Translations under genes and position numbers: made by a program
Part shown: positions 1-5,152 of the stretch, one piece after another
How positions within the stretch are numbered: position 1 is the first letter of the stretch
How the letters are laid out: each line of letters starts with the position of its first letter
Virus record (IMG/VR): IMGVR_UViG_3300022752_000385
Coordinates: 1-24,244 of that record
DNA length: 24,244 nt
Reading direction: 5' to 3' (one strand)
Source: a virus
Notes under the pieces: generated by a model
Database searches by the model: none
What the model was told of the DNA's origin: nothing
Seen by the model: only the letters and a program-made list of their open reading frames with translations

Positions 1-209
1 TTACCGATTAGTTCAAACTCACTTTGAAATAGATTATAGTTGAACCACAAAGTTTTATCTTTTGTGAATTCAACCACCCATCTTTTGTCTTCGGTAAATA
101 TCAACCAAGTTGAGCCTTGTTTTGTTGTATACTTGTCTGCACCTTCAATCATTTGGTCAAACATTCTAAACACAAGTTTCTCTAATTTTTTTCCTGATGG
201 ATTTTTCAT
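1..209 (-). CDS. Unknown protein, C-terminus outside window
   Basis: The reading frame starts at the ATG at 209 (MKNPSGKKLEKLV) and stays open to the left edge, so at least 69 residues are visible and the C-terminus is missing. A Lys-rich start is followed by an alternating pattern of aromatic and charged residues (TWLIFTEDKRWVVEFT, then LWFNYN) that looks like a small beta-sheet domain. I do not recognise the family. It lies 9 bases downstream of the 59-residue gene on the same strand, so the two are probably co-transcribed. Confidence 0.75.
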   Translation of the reverse strand, partial: MKNPSGKKLEKLVFRMFDQMIEGADKYTTKQGSTWLIFTEDKRWVVEFTKDKTLWFNYNLFQSEFELIG

Positions 210-218
210 AATTTTTAC

Positions 219-398
219 TTATTGATATAAGACGTACAATTGTTCTGCAATTTTTTTCACTTGAAACTCAAGTTCTTTAATTTTGTTTTTTTGTTCTTCA
301 GTCAGTTCAAATCCATCGGCTTTAATGTCTGCGATTTCATTTGTTAGTTTTCGATGTTGTGACATTAAATGTCCATGTAAAATTTTTTTGTCTTCCAT
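219..398 (-). CDS. Small coiled-coil protein, 59 aa
   Basis: A 59-residue frame starts at 398 (MEDKKILHGHLMSQHRKL) and ends in TAA at 219-221. The C-terminal two thirds (ADIKADGFELTEEQKNKIK and onward) is charged, with heptad-like Leu/Ile spacing, so a helical hairpin or coiled coil is likely. Small Lys/Glu-rich proteins of this kind are common in large phages. The spacing to both neighbours (9 and 11 bases) supports an operon. No catalytic motif is visible and the function is unknown. Confidence 0.65.
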   Translation of the reverse strand: MEDKKILHGHLMSQHRKLTNEIADIKADGFELTEEQKNKIKELEFQVKKIAEQLYVLYQ

Positions 399-409
399 AA
401 TTTAATTTT

Positions 410-991
410 TTAATCCCACCAATAGGGTATCTTTTCCTCCAAAATTCGAAAAAGAAGTTTATTTGCTTTACTATGATTATAATAAGATACTTCTAAACAT
501 AAAGTTTTTTTATTCTCAATAACCCCATTTTTTTTAATAACAGCACGAACTGAAGATGGATATTTATTTAAATAATCATCAAATCTCTCGTCGGTTGTTT
601 TTATTTTAACAGATTTTGAATTTGGTTTTTCTAAAACATTTTCAAAATTTATAGTATCCTCCCAATAATCCAAACACTCTAACTGATAATATTCTTCTCT
701 TATTCTTTCAAGTAAGTTAAGTGCTAAAGTCATATCTCTATTATTTCTATTAATATCTGTATGTCTATTATTTTTTACAAGTTCTTTTCTTTGGAATTCT
801 ATTTTTTTCTGTAAGATTTTATAAATAAAATCCCCATCCCAATCTCTATCGTGATAGATAGTTGGCATCCACTTGAAAATGTTTTTTATACCTGTAAGAA
901 AGTATCTTAGTCTCCATGGTAATTTATAAAATAAAATATTTTTGTTCCAAACGGTATTTTTTGGTGTTGGTAATTCTTTATAGATTTTCAT
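410..991 (-). CDS. Conserved phage hypothetical protein, DRDWD motif
   Basis: This 193-residue protein has a basic, aromatic N-terminus (residues 1-40, with WRLRYFLTGIKNIFKW) followed by PTIYHDRDWDGDFIYKILQKK. I recall similar DRDWD-containing proteins as recurrent unknowns in uncultured tailed phages, but I could not verify this. Residues 55-105 are strongly charged and probably helical. The C-terminal part (YNHSKANKLLFRILEEKIPYWWD) resembles the compact end of a small helical protein. There is no signal peptide and no active-site motif. No late-type box is seen upstream. Confidence 0.75.
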   Translation of the reverse strand: MKIYKELPTPKNTVWNKNILFYKLPWRLRYFLTGIKNIFKWMPTIYHDRDWDGDFIYKILQKKIEFQRKELVKNNRHTDINRNNRDMTLALNLLERIREEYYQLECLDYWEDTINFENVLEKPNSKSVKIKTTDERFDDYLNKYPSSVRAVIKKNGVIENKKTLCLEVSYYNHSKANKLLFRILEEKIPYWWD

Positions 992-1028
992 AGAATAAAA
1001 ATAGAAAAATTAAATTAATAAAACAACT

Positions 1029-1664
1029 TCAATTGAATTTTTTTACTTTATTTTTTTCTCTCATTTTATTTGCATAATCCAACCAAGTCTTTTTAACTTT
1101 TGGCCATTGTTTTGTGGGGTTTTCAAAATTATTAATATTTTCTTCAAACCACTCTTGCATTGAATCATTAAATGATATTCTTTTAAATCTTGCTCTTTCT
1201 ATTAACCCTTTGACATATGCAGAAACTTCTTCAGGACTAGTCAAATATTCAATATAAGATTCGTATTTTTTAGGAATAATATACATGTCTTCAAAATTAT
1301 GTTGTCCAATATGTTCAATTTCATGAGTTATTGTTTCTTTAACTTCTGCAGTTAAATTAACCATATTTTTTGGAAAATCTTGAGGTCGATAAGTTATTTC
1401 AATTTCCATGTTATCAAATTCGGCGTTCGCAGAAATAGAAAATGGGTAATTAAATTCTTTGTCTCTGATAAATTTACATTTTAATTTAATATCAGCATAA
1501 TCGTTTGCCCTTTCAAAATAATAATTTTCAACAAAATTATTTTTTATTTTAAAATTTTTGATAATATCCCGATATATTTTATTAATTACGGAATCTAATT
1601 TACTTTCTTGGATTATGTTTTTTTTTATTTTATTAATAACATTTTCCAATATAAAATTTGTCAT
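1029..1664 (-). CDS. HExxH putative metalloprotease with head-targeting-like N-terminus
   Basis: The 211-residue protein carries ETITHEIEHIGQH near residue 112. This matches the HExxH zinc-protease signature, and a downstream acidic stretch (LTSPEEVSAYVKGLIERARF) could supply the third ligand. Residues 1-21 (MTNFILENVINKIKKNIIQE, then S) form an amphipathic helix ending in I-Q-E, which fits a gp21-type cleavage site. The ATG overlaps the stop of the upstream GAF-like gene by four bases, indicating translational coupling. Protease activity is inferred from one motif; a non-catalytic zinc protein is possible. Confidence 0.7.
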   Translation of the reverse strand: MTNFILENVINKIKKNIIQESKLDSVINKIYRDIIKNFKIKNNFVENYYFERANDYADIKLKCKFIRDKEFNYPFSISANAEFDNMEIEITYRPQDFPKNMVNLTAEVKETITHEIEHIGQHNFEDMYIIPKKYESYIEYLTSPEEVSAYVKGLIERARFKRISFNDSMQEWFEENINNFENPTKQWPKVKKTWLDYANKMREKNKVKKFN

Positions 1665-2272
1665 TGTTTTAAATACGTCATTAAAACCCCCCCAATTGCT
1701 GTGGCATGATTTTGTAAATGGTTAATTGAGTCAGCATCCAATTTTGTTTTTCTTTTTGTATAATCAACTGATAATACGCCAATAAATTTTTCTTCAATTG
1801 TTTTTATTGCAATTAAATAAGATGATTTGCAATTTGATTCATCCGCAATATATTTCAAACCAAAAGTTGCGATTTTTTCATCTTTGAAATCAGAAATTTC
1901 AATAACGTTATTATTATACAATTCATTTATTGATTTTGAAAAAAGATTTACTGGTATATTTTTAAAATTTGTTTGAACTGATGGAGCGTTTGGGCCAACT
2001 GTTTCATATACAATTGAAAACTTTGCCATAGATTTTCCTGTTGGGTAAAAATTTCCTCCATTATGAAATTGAGACACCCATACTCTATCTGCTCCTAATT
2101 CTTCTTTTATATGTTCTATTTTTTGGTTTACAAGTTCACTAACTCGTAATGTATCCATCACCATATCAGGTTTGCTCTTTTTTTTATCTAAAATATATTT
2201 GATATACAAAATAGCCAAAGGTCCGAAAACACCTGAAATAAATGCAATTATGATTTGATATATTCCGTCCAT
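1661..2272 (-). CDS. Membrane-anchored GAF-like domain protein
   Basis: Residues 1-30 (MDGIYQIIIAFISGVFGPLA and on) form one transmembrane segment followed by a basic stop-transfer stretch (KYILDKKKSK). The remainder (about residues 45-203) looks like a GAF/PAS-type sensor fold: RVWVSQFHNGGNFYPTGKSM, then a central strand-rich part, then KSSYLIAIKTIEEKFIGVL and a final helix with HLQNHATAIGGVL. In GAF domains such a fold binds small ligands or mediates dimers; the ligand here is unknown. It is coupled to the HExxH gene by an ATGA overlap, which suggests a shared membrane-associated role. Confidence 0.7.
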   Translation of the reverse strand: MDGIYQIIIAFISGVFGPLAILYIKYILDKKKSKPDMVMDTLRVSELVNQKIEHIKEELGADRVWVSQFHNGGNFYPTGKSMAKFSIVYETVGPNAPSVQTNFKNIPVNLFSKSINELYNNNVIEISDFKDEKIATFGLKYIADESNCKSSYLIAIKTIEEKFIGVLSVDYTKRKTKLDADSINHLQNHATAIGGVLMTYLKQ

Positions 2273-2301
2273 TTTTTTTTGATTTATAAAAAAAATTAAT
2301 A

Positions 2302-2469
2302 TTAATTTTTTTCAATTATGGACCAAATTGTACCAGTAAGAGTGATAACACCTCCAACAATTTCTGTGACAGTTGTTTCATCAATAAGACCTTTCATAAC
2401 TAAAATACCTCCGATAAAAGTAAGTCCGTGTCTTACAATACCTAAAATTTGTTCTTTTGTGAGTTTCAT
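2302..2469 (-). CDS. Holin-like small membrane protein, 55 aa
   Basis: A 55-residue frame starts at 2469 (MKLTKEQILGIVRHGLTFIG). It has two hydrophobic segments, at about residues 13-28 and 33-50, separated by a short polar turn (KGLIDETTVTE), and a charged C-terminus (SIIEKN). Length and layout match small class II-type phage holins or pinholins. The gene has its own ATATTTAT late-type box 30 bases upstream, which fits a lysis role. No endolysin is adjacent, so the holin call is an inference. Confidence 0.7.
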   Translation of the reverse strand: MKLTKEQILGIVRHGLTFIGGILVMKGLIDETTVTEIVGGVITLTGTIWSIIEKN

Positions 2470-2498
2470 TTTATAATTTTTATATTTTTATTATACTA

Positions 2499-2506
2499 AT
2501 AAATAT
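2499..2506 (-). promoter_or_regulatory. Late-type promoter box ATATTTAT for the holin-like gene
   Basis: On the minus strand the bases read ATATTTAT, about 30 bases before the ATG at 2469. The same octamer precedes about a dozen other genes in this window and is oriented with the gene each time. It resembles, but is not identical to, the T4 late box TATAAATA. Confidence 0.5.
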
Positions 2507-2523
2507 AATAAAGTTTATAAAAA

Positions 2524-2610
2524 TTAATCATTGTGTTCGAAGTATTTGTAAATTATAAAAATTACAAATAATAAAGGAATCGATAAACATATTATTTCTG
2601 AAGTTGTCAT
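2524..2610 (-). CDS. Single-pass small membrane protein, 28 aa
   Basis: An ATG at 2610 opens a 28-residue frame (MTTSEIICLSIPLLFVIFII, then YKYFEHND) ending in TAA at 2524. Residues 5-21 form one transmembrane helix and the tail is polar. It sits directly upstream of the holin-like gene on the same strand, so it could be a second lysis-cassette protein such as an anti-holin, but this is only positional. It is too short for confident homology and lacks a clear promoter or ribosome binding site. Confidence 0.45.
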   Translation of the reverse strand: MTTSEIICLSIPLLFVIFIIYKYFEHND

Positions 2611-2702
2611 AGTTTTTTTTTTAAAAATAAATGAATTGCAAAATAAAATCAAATTTATAAAAATTATATTAACTAACTTTTATTTATTTTAACAATTTTT
2701 TG

Positions 2703-2774
2703 CGGTTCATGCGAGAATCGAACTCGCGGCCCATCCGTGACAGGGATGAATGTTAGCCACTACACCAATGAACC
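2703..2774 (-). tRNA. tRNA-Asp (GUC)
   Basis: Read on the minus strand, this is a complete cloverleaf: acceptor GGTTCAT pairs with ATGAACC, U8 is present, the anticodon stem CATCC/GGATG holds loop CTGTCAC with anticodon GTC, and the T arm is GCGAG-TTCGATT-CTCGC. Discriminator G fits tRNA-Asp. Only CA, not the full CCA, follows. It lies 5 bases after the 89-residue gene and probably matures from that operon transcript. Confidence 0.93.
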
Positions 2775-2779
2775 CAATT

Positions 2780-3049
2780 TTATAGGTTCTGAACTTGTTC
2801 CATAATTTCTGATACTTCATGAGGTTCTAAATAACCAATCACATCGTTTGTCACAGAAGTTTCATAAGTTAGTTTTCCATCTTTATCTAAAACGGCAACT
2901 TCAAACAAACCATCTTTACCACCGTAAGAAAATGTGTGAGACACAACACTAACACCAAATCCATTATCAAACTGTAGTCTTGCTTGTTTTCCAACCATGT
3001 ATGGAGCATCATCAAGCATTTTAAATTCCAAATCTTCAAATTTTTTCAT
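2780..3049 (-). CDS. Unknown small protein, 89 aa
   Basis: The protein begins MKKFEDLEFKMLDDAPYMVG. The middle (ARLQFDNGFGVSVVSHTFSY, then GGKDGLFEVAVLDKDGKLTY) reads as a compact antiparallel beta domain with Gly turns, and the C-terminus (HEVSEIMEQVQNL) is a helix. I recall similar proteins as frequent phage unknowns. It overlaps the upstream zinc-finger gene by 14 bases and is followed by tRNA-Asp, so all three share the leaderless promoter at 3256-3287. Confidence 0.8.
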   Translation of the reverse strand: MKKFEDLEFKMLDDAPYMVGKQARLQFDNGFGVSVVSHTFSYGGKDGLFEVAVLDKDGKLTYETSVTNDVIGYLEPHEVSEIMEQVQNL

Positions 3050-3251
3050 AACTTTTATTTTTTTTTGTTTCTTTTAATACTGTTTTTGCACAAGCTTTGC
3101 CAAATGAAAATCCACCTTGACTTTCATGATTTGTAGGAAAACTATTCGAGTCATAATAATTTCCGTCAGTTAAAGATAACTCTAACCAAACGGCAGTTTT
3201 TGGATTTATCTTGTCTCCACATTTTTCACAATAAATTATTTTGTCATTCAT
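3036..3251 (-). CDS. Small CxxC zinc-ribbon-like protein, 71 aa
   Basis: The 71-residue protein starts MNDKIIYCEKCGDKINPKTA. C8 and C11 form a CxxC knuckle; a later Cys (GKACAKTVLKE) and His (NHESQGG) could complete a zinc site. This looks like a single zinc ribbon with a short basic tail, perhaps nucleic-acid binding. The TAnnTTTG box ends only 4 bases before the ATG at 3251, predicting a leaderless mRNA; a second in-frame Met does not exist nearby. Function unknown. Confidence 0.72.
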   Translation of the reverse strand: MNDKIIYCEKCGDKINPKTAVWLELSLTDGNYYDSNSFPTNHESQGGFSFGKACAKTVLKETKKNKSYEKI

Positions 3252-3255
3252 TAAA

Positions 3256-3287
3256 CAAAGATAAGTAGAACATTTTATACTATCAAA
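3256..3287 (-). promoter_or_regulatory. Bacteroidetes-type promoter, leaderless
   Basis: On the minus strand TTTG (3287-3284) is followed after 20 bases by TATCTTTG (3263-3256), matching the -33 TTTG and -7 TAnnTTTG consensus of the Bacteroidetes primary sigma factor. Only 4 bases separate the -7 box from the ATG at 3251, so the start of transcription should lie at or next to the start codon. Confidence 0.75.
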
Positions 3288-3331
3288 TTTTTTACAAAAA
3301 AAATTTACAATTTAAGGTTTGTATCCCGGAC

Positions 3332-3531
3332 GTTAGCGGTAATAAAATTTACTCACTAAATCGTTCCCAAATCCAACTTCGTAAAGTTTGGCTTCGTTGT
3401 GATAGTTGCTGAATAAATCGTTCAGCTTGTGGACGTGTTTCAAATTTAACAAATTGAAAAGCCAAACTTTGTGTGCTTTCAACATAAACATATACTGGTG
3501 TCATAATCCGTAAATTTTTCGTACCGCTAAC
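3332..3531. repeat. Inverted repeat GTTAGCGGTA flanking a 51-aa frame
   Basis: GTTAGCGGTA at 3332-3341 is exactly inverted at 3522-3531 (TACCGCTAAC). The match continues inward with small differences through an AAAATTTA stretch, giving about 20 bases per arm. The GTTAGC core resembles integron recombination cores. The enclosed segment holds one small frame and is richer in G+C than its surroundings, suggesting a transferred cassette. Confidence 0.7.
3349..3504 (-). CDS. Cassette-borne small protein, 51 aa
   Basis: Taking the ATG at 3504 gives 51 residues (MTPVYVYVESTQSLAFQFVK to WIWERFSE). A longer start at 3558 would run through the inverted repeat and is less likely. The protein is a beta-rich half followed by an Arg/Gln-rich helix (ETRPQAERFIQQLSQRSQTL). 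Its composition (more Gln, Arg, Trp, fewer Lys and Asn) differs from neighbouring genes, which supports recent acquisition. The flanking inverted repeat and adjacent attC-like palindrome suggest a mobile gene cassette. Function unknown. Confidence 0.5.
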   Translation of the reverse strand: MTPVYVYVESTQSLAFQFVKFETRPQAERFIQQLSQRSQTLRSWIWERFSE

Positions 3532-3652
3532 AAAATATAACCAAAAGTGGGGCGGCAATTCCCAAAATCAGCTATTGTGCTTATAATTTACTTTTGTAGG
3601 CAAGTCAGGGTTCAGCACTATAATCCCCACCTTCGGTTATACTCAACCGTTA
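3522..3652 (-). repeat. Integron attC-like palindromic element
   Basis: TATAACC-AAAAG-TGGGG at 3536-3552 is inverted with two mismatches at 3625-3641. Outside these lie TAAC/GTTA ends (GCTAAC at 3526-3531; GTTATG at 3650-3654) and inside lies a further pairing GTGCT (3577-3581) with AGCAC (3614-3618). Nested imperfect palindromes with GTTA-type ends and an unpaired centre are the plan of attC sites, and similar elements occur in Bacteroidetes genomes as I recall. No integrase is in the window, so attC is a hypothesis; a MITE-like repeat is the alternative. Confidence 0.5.
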
Positions 3653-3868
3653 TGAATAATAAAAATCTCTAATTTCAGTTTTTACAATAATTAGTCTATT
3701 ACCCAATTCAGGGTTAATTTTGATAATCTTCTCCCTTTCTTTGTTAAGAGTTTTTTCATTATTAGACCATCTTTCAAACTCATATAATCTTGTCCCATCA
3801 AGTAATACAAAATTATATATCCCTGTTTTTGACTTATTGAATTCGCCTACTACTGATATTTTTTTCAT
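3650..3868 (-). CDS. Unknown protein, 72 aa
   Basis: The start at 3868 (MKKISVVGEFNKSKTGIYNF) is chosen because a longer frame would run back through the tRNA at 3886-3994. The 72-residue product has a beta hairpin start, a DGTRLYEFERW segment, and a basic helix with KEREKIIKINPEL, ending in KTEIRDFYYS. No motif is recognised. Its stop codon lies inside the outer end of the attC-like element, the usual arrangement of a gene and its attC in an integron cassette. Confidence 0.7.
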   Translation of the reverse strand: MKKISVVGEFNKSKTGIYNFVLLDGTRLYEFERWSNNEKTLNKEREKIIKINPELGNRLIIVKTEIRDFYYS

Positions 3869-3885
3869 AACTTTTATTTTTTTAG

Positions 3886-3994
3886 TTGTCAGGACAGGAT
3901 TCGAACCTGTATGAAGCTTTTCACTTCTGTTTAATCGTGATTGCCACGATACCAAGTAGTCTACTTGTGCGTTAACCAATTCCGCCACCTGACT
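3886..3994 (-). tRNA. tRNA with long variable arm and about 20 extra bases, isotype uncertain
   Basis: On the minus strand the 3' half is clear: T arm ACAGG-TTCGAAT-CCTGT and acceptor CCTGACA pairing with AGTCAGG apart from the terminal pair. The D arm GCGGAATTGGTTAACGC resembles tRNA-Leu. A GAAG/CTTC variable arm marks a class II tRNA. Between D and variable arms sit two hairpins rather than one: CAAGTAGACTACTTG and ATCGTGGCAATCACGAT. Neither 7-base loop has U33. At 109 bases it is about 20 too long. The second hairpin shows CAA (Leu), but the isotype is unsafe. Confidence 0.6.
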
Positions 3995-4015
3995 TCTATC
4001 TATATTAATAAAGTG

Positions 4016-4089
4016 TCACCCGTATGGGATTCAAACCCATGTTCTTTTCCGTGAAAGGGAAACGACTTAAATCACTTGTCCAACGGGCG
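4016..4089 (-). tRNA. tRNA-Glu (UUC)
   Basis: The minus strand gives acceptor CGCCCGT/ACGGGTG, D stem GAC/GTC, anticodon arm TTTCC-CTTTCAC-GGAAA with anticodon TTC, and T arm ATGGG-TTTGAAT-CCCAT. Discriminator A; CCA is not encoded. All stems close, with one G-U pair in the acceptor. Confidence 0.92.
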
Positions 4090-4128
4090 AAATTAAGATG
4101 AGTCAATTAAAGTTTGTTAATCTTTTAG

Positions 4129-4197
4129 CCGGCATTACCCGTTTCCAACAATCACCACGTGGAGGTGGATTAACTACGATTGTTTTGCGGGAGCCGG
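4129..4197. other. Long interrupted hairpin between tRNA genes
   Basis: CCGGC (4129-4133) pairs with GCCGG (4193-4197), CCCG (4138-4141) with CGGG (4188-4191), and AACAATC (4147-4153) with GATTGTT (4178-4184); the apex holds a CACC/GGTG pairing. The right arm overlaps the 3' end of the tRNA-like gene at 4188-4271. It may be a processing signal or a folded spacer in the tRNA transcript. Confidence 0.5.
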
Positions 4198-4271
4198 ACT
4201 CGAACCAAATACCCACGGGCACATCTCGCTTATCAGGCAGACCCTATCGCCATCAAGGTTTATCTTCCGTA
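4188..4271 (-). tRNA. Degenerate tRNA-like element, Ile-like anticodon loop
   Basis: A T loop (TTTGG-TTCGAGT-CC) and a D-arm-like AACC/GGGT stem are visible on the minus strand. The anticodon region GCCTGATAAGC is identical to the usual heart of tRNA-Ile (GAU). The anticodon stem has only two firm pairs, and no 5' segment pairs with the 3' acceptor strand TCCCGCA. A CCC/GGG hairpin sits in the variable region. Boundaries are approximate. It may be a decayed gene or need an unusual fold. Confidence 0.4.
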
Positions 4272-4272
4272 G

Positions 4273-4349
4273 TCGGCACAGTAGGAATCGAACCTACATG
4301 GGACCTATTAACCTTTCAACCGCGTATCAGACGGAGGGTATATGTGCCG
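4273..4349 (-). tRNA. tRNA-like gene with anticodon-like hairpin in the D-arm position
   Basis: Minus strand: perfect acceptor CGGCACA/TGTGCCG and perfect T arm GTAGG-TTCGATT-CCTAC, total 77 bases. The interior does not form a normal D arm plus anticodon arm. A hairpin CCGT-CTGATAC-GCGG, with loop anticodon GAT (Ile), starts only 14 bases from the 5' end. It is followed by GCGGTTGAAAGG, which looks like the D loop of a class II tRNA. Either the order of elements is altered or the gene is decayed. Confidence 0.5.
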
Positions 4350-4364
4350 TATTGTATATTTTCG

Positions 4365-4445
4365 TACTGACGGTTGGATTCGAACCAACGTTTTCAAATT
4401 TCCACTACAGGTATAGATGATATAAGCATCCACTGTTACGCCAGC
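4365..4445 (-). tRNA. tRNA-like gene, Ile-type UAU loop enclosed by the D stem
   Basis: Acceptor GCTGGCG/CGTCAGT (two G-U pairs) and T arm GTTGG-TTCGAAT-CCAAC are sound. ACAG and CTGT, where a D stem would be, enclose the hairpin GGATG-CTTATAT-CATCT, whose 7-base loop has U33 and anticodon TAT (Ile AUA). The D-loop-like TAGTGGAAA follows afterwards. At 81 bases, the element shares this unusual order with its neighbour at 4273-4349. Confidence 0.55.
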
Positions 4446-4452
4446 TTATTTG

Positions 4453-4524
4453 TGGTATGGGAGTGGATTCGAACCACCGGCACAAGTTTTTCACACTTTG
4501 CTCTACCTACTGAGCTACCACACC
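4453..4524 (-). tRNA. tRNA-Phe (GAA), slightly irregular
   Basis: Minus strand: acceptor GGTGTGG/CCATACC, D arm GCTC-AGTAGGTA-GAGC, loop GTGAAAA with anticodon GAA, and T arm GGTGG-TTCGAAT-CCACT. The anticodon stem has only four pairs (AAGT/ACTT) and one extra C lies between T stem and acceptor. Discriminator A fits Phe. It is the first tRNA after the structured leader. Confidence 0.8.
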
Positions 4525-4697
4525 ATTTTTTTGTAATTAATAGTTGATACACACTCTCGTTTCACCATATTGTATCAACAGGTTAATGAACTTAACGAGT
4601 TTCCCTTTTCTTACAATCACAATATCTTAAATCAAAGAACTTTTTTCTCTTGTTGTGGGGGTGAGACCACCATCATATTTTCTCACCCCCGTTGTTT
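4525..4697 (-). ncRNA. Structured leader of the tRNA operon with a predicted pseudoknot
   Basis: From the promoter at 4704-4735 to tRNA-Phe there are about 170 transcribed bases with three strong helices: GGGGGTGAGA (4666-4657 in complement) with its 10-base mirror at 4681-4690; GTTAA/TTAAC at 4582-4596; and a perfect 9-bp stem 4543-4551 with 4571-4579. The last loop carries CTCGTT (4556-4561, plus-strand sense), complementary to 4594-4599, giving a 6-bp pseudoknot. A 14-codon frame starts inside the first hairpin loop. It may be a riboregulator or a stable small RNA released by tRNA processing. Confidence 0.55.
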
Positions 4698-4703
4698 GTT
4701 ATA

Positions 4704-4735
4704 CAAAGATATGTAATATATTTTGTTTTGCCAAA
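4704..4735 (-). promoter_or_regulatory. Bacteroidetes-type promoter of the tRNA operon
   Basis: Minus strand TTTG (4735-4732), 20 bases, TATCTTTG (4711-4704). The initial transcribed bases TATAACA resemble TAAAACA after the promoters at 13729-13760 and 13884-13915. The promoter with its upstream T-rich flank is duplicated at 5043-5074. Confidence 0.8.
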
Positions 4736-4779
4736 TCTTTTTTAAACTTTTTTTACCAATATGTCAAAGAACCTTTTTG

Positions 4780-4851
4780 AGCTCCGTACCAGATTCGAAC
4801 TGATTTCTCCTGATTACAAGTCAGGCGCATCGCCAACAATGCTTACAGAGC
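4780..4851 (-). tRNA. tRNA-Thr (UGU)
   Basis: Minus strand: acceptor GCTCTGT/ACGGAGC, D stem GCAT/ATGC, anticodon arm CCTGA-CTTGTAA-TCAGG with anticodon TGT, and T arm ATCAG-TTCGAAT-CTGGT. Position 8 is A rather than the near-universal U. Discriminator U fits Thr. The gene lies between the two copies of the repeated promoter. Confidence 0.92.
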
Positions 4852-4864
4852 CAATATAAAACAA

Positions 4865-4894
4865 AAGACCCAAGATTTTTTTGTCTTGGGTCTT
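4865..4894 (-). terminator. Strong hairpin, probable terminator
   Basis: AAGACCCAAGA (4865-4875) pairs perfectly with TCTTGGGTCTT (4884-4894). On the minus strand the stem is followed by TTTTGTTTT. It would end the 28-codon transcript started at 5043-5074, or act as a processing hairpin ahead of tRNA-Thr. Confidence 0.65.
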
Positions 4895-4923
4895 ATATTC
4901 CTTTTATTATTATGTTAATTTTT

Positions 4924-5010
4924 TTAACTAATGAATGAAAATGCCTCTAAACCTGTATAAATAGTTAAACAGCGGTTAAATAACTGCTCTGTGGTTGAAT
5001 TAGAAATCAT
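4924..5010 (-). CDS. Possible 28-aa peptide
   Basis: An ATG at 5010 opens 28 codons (MISNSTTEQLFNRCLTIYTG, then LEAFSFIS) ending in TAA. It is placed neatly between the promoter at 5043-5074 and the hairpin at 4865-4894, which is the reason to list it. There is no ribosome binding site, but few genes here have one. A non-coding transcript is an equally good reading. Confidence 0.35.
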   Translation of the reverse strand: MISNSTTEQLFNRCLTIYTGLEAFSFIS

Positions 5011-5042
5011 ATGTTTATTAGTTATTTTTATTTTTTGTTATA

Positions 5043-5074
5043 CAAAGATATGTAATCTATTTTGTTTTGCCAAA
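5043..5074 (-). promoter_or_regulatory. Bacteroidetes-type promoter, second copy
   Basis: TTTG (5074-5071), 20 bases, TATCTTTG (5050-5043) on the minus strand, identical to the copy at 4704-4735 except for one spacer base. It should drive the short transcript carrying the 28-codon frame and possibly tRNA-Thr. Confidence 0.75.
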
Positions 5075-5100
5075 TCTTTTTTAAACTTTTTTTAAAATAA

Positions 5101-5130
5101 AAAACCCACCTTTTTTTAAAGATGGGTTTT
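5101..5130 (-). terminator. Rho-independent terminator
   Basis: AAAACCCA-C-CTTT pairs with AAAG-A-TGGGTTTT with one mismatch, and A-rich sequence on the plus strand to the left gives a U-rich tail on the minus strand. It ends the transcript of the 107-residue gene at 5153-5476. Confidence 0.7.
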
Positions 5131-5152
5131 CAAAATATTTAAAATTAAAATA

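Larger units (their letters stand above)
4698..5093. repeat. Direct repeat of about 57 bases (4698-4754 and 5037-5093)
   Basis: The two copies share GTTATACAAAGATATGTAAT, one differing base (A or C), and then a TATTTTGTTTTGCCAAATC block with a T-rich tail. Each copy contains a full minus-strand promoter. The segment between the copies contains tRNA-Thr, a terminator-like hairpin and a 28-codon frame, so the arrangement looks like a duplicated expression unit. Confidence 0.8.

Noticed and set aside
4098-4370. Rightward open frame of 90 codons
   Set aside because: It runs antisense through several tRNA-like genes with T-arm sequences; its length is due to the lack of stops in tRNA genes.
4681-4690. 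CRISPR-like or phase-variable repeats around the GGGGGTGAGA hairpin
   Set aside because: No regularly spaced repeat series anywhere in the window; the motif occurs only in two RNA leaders.
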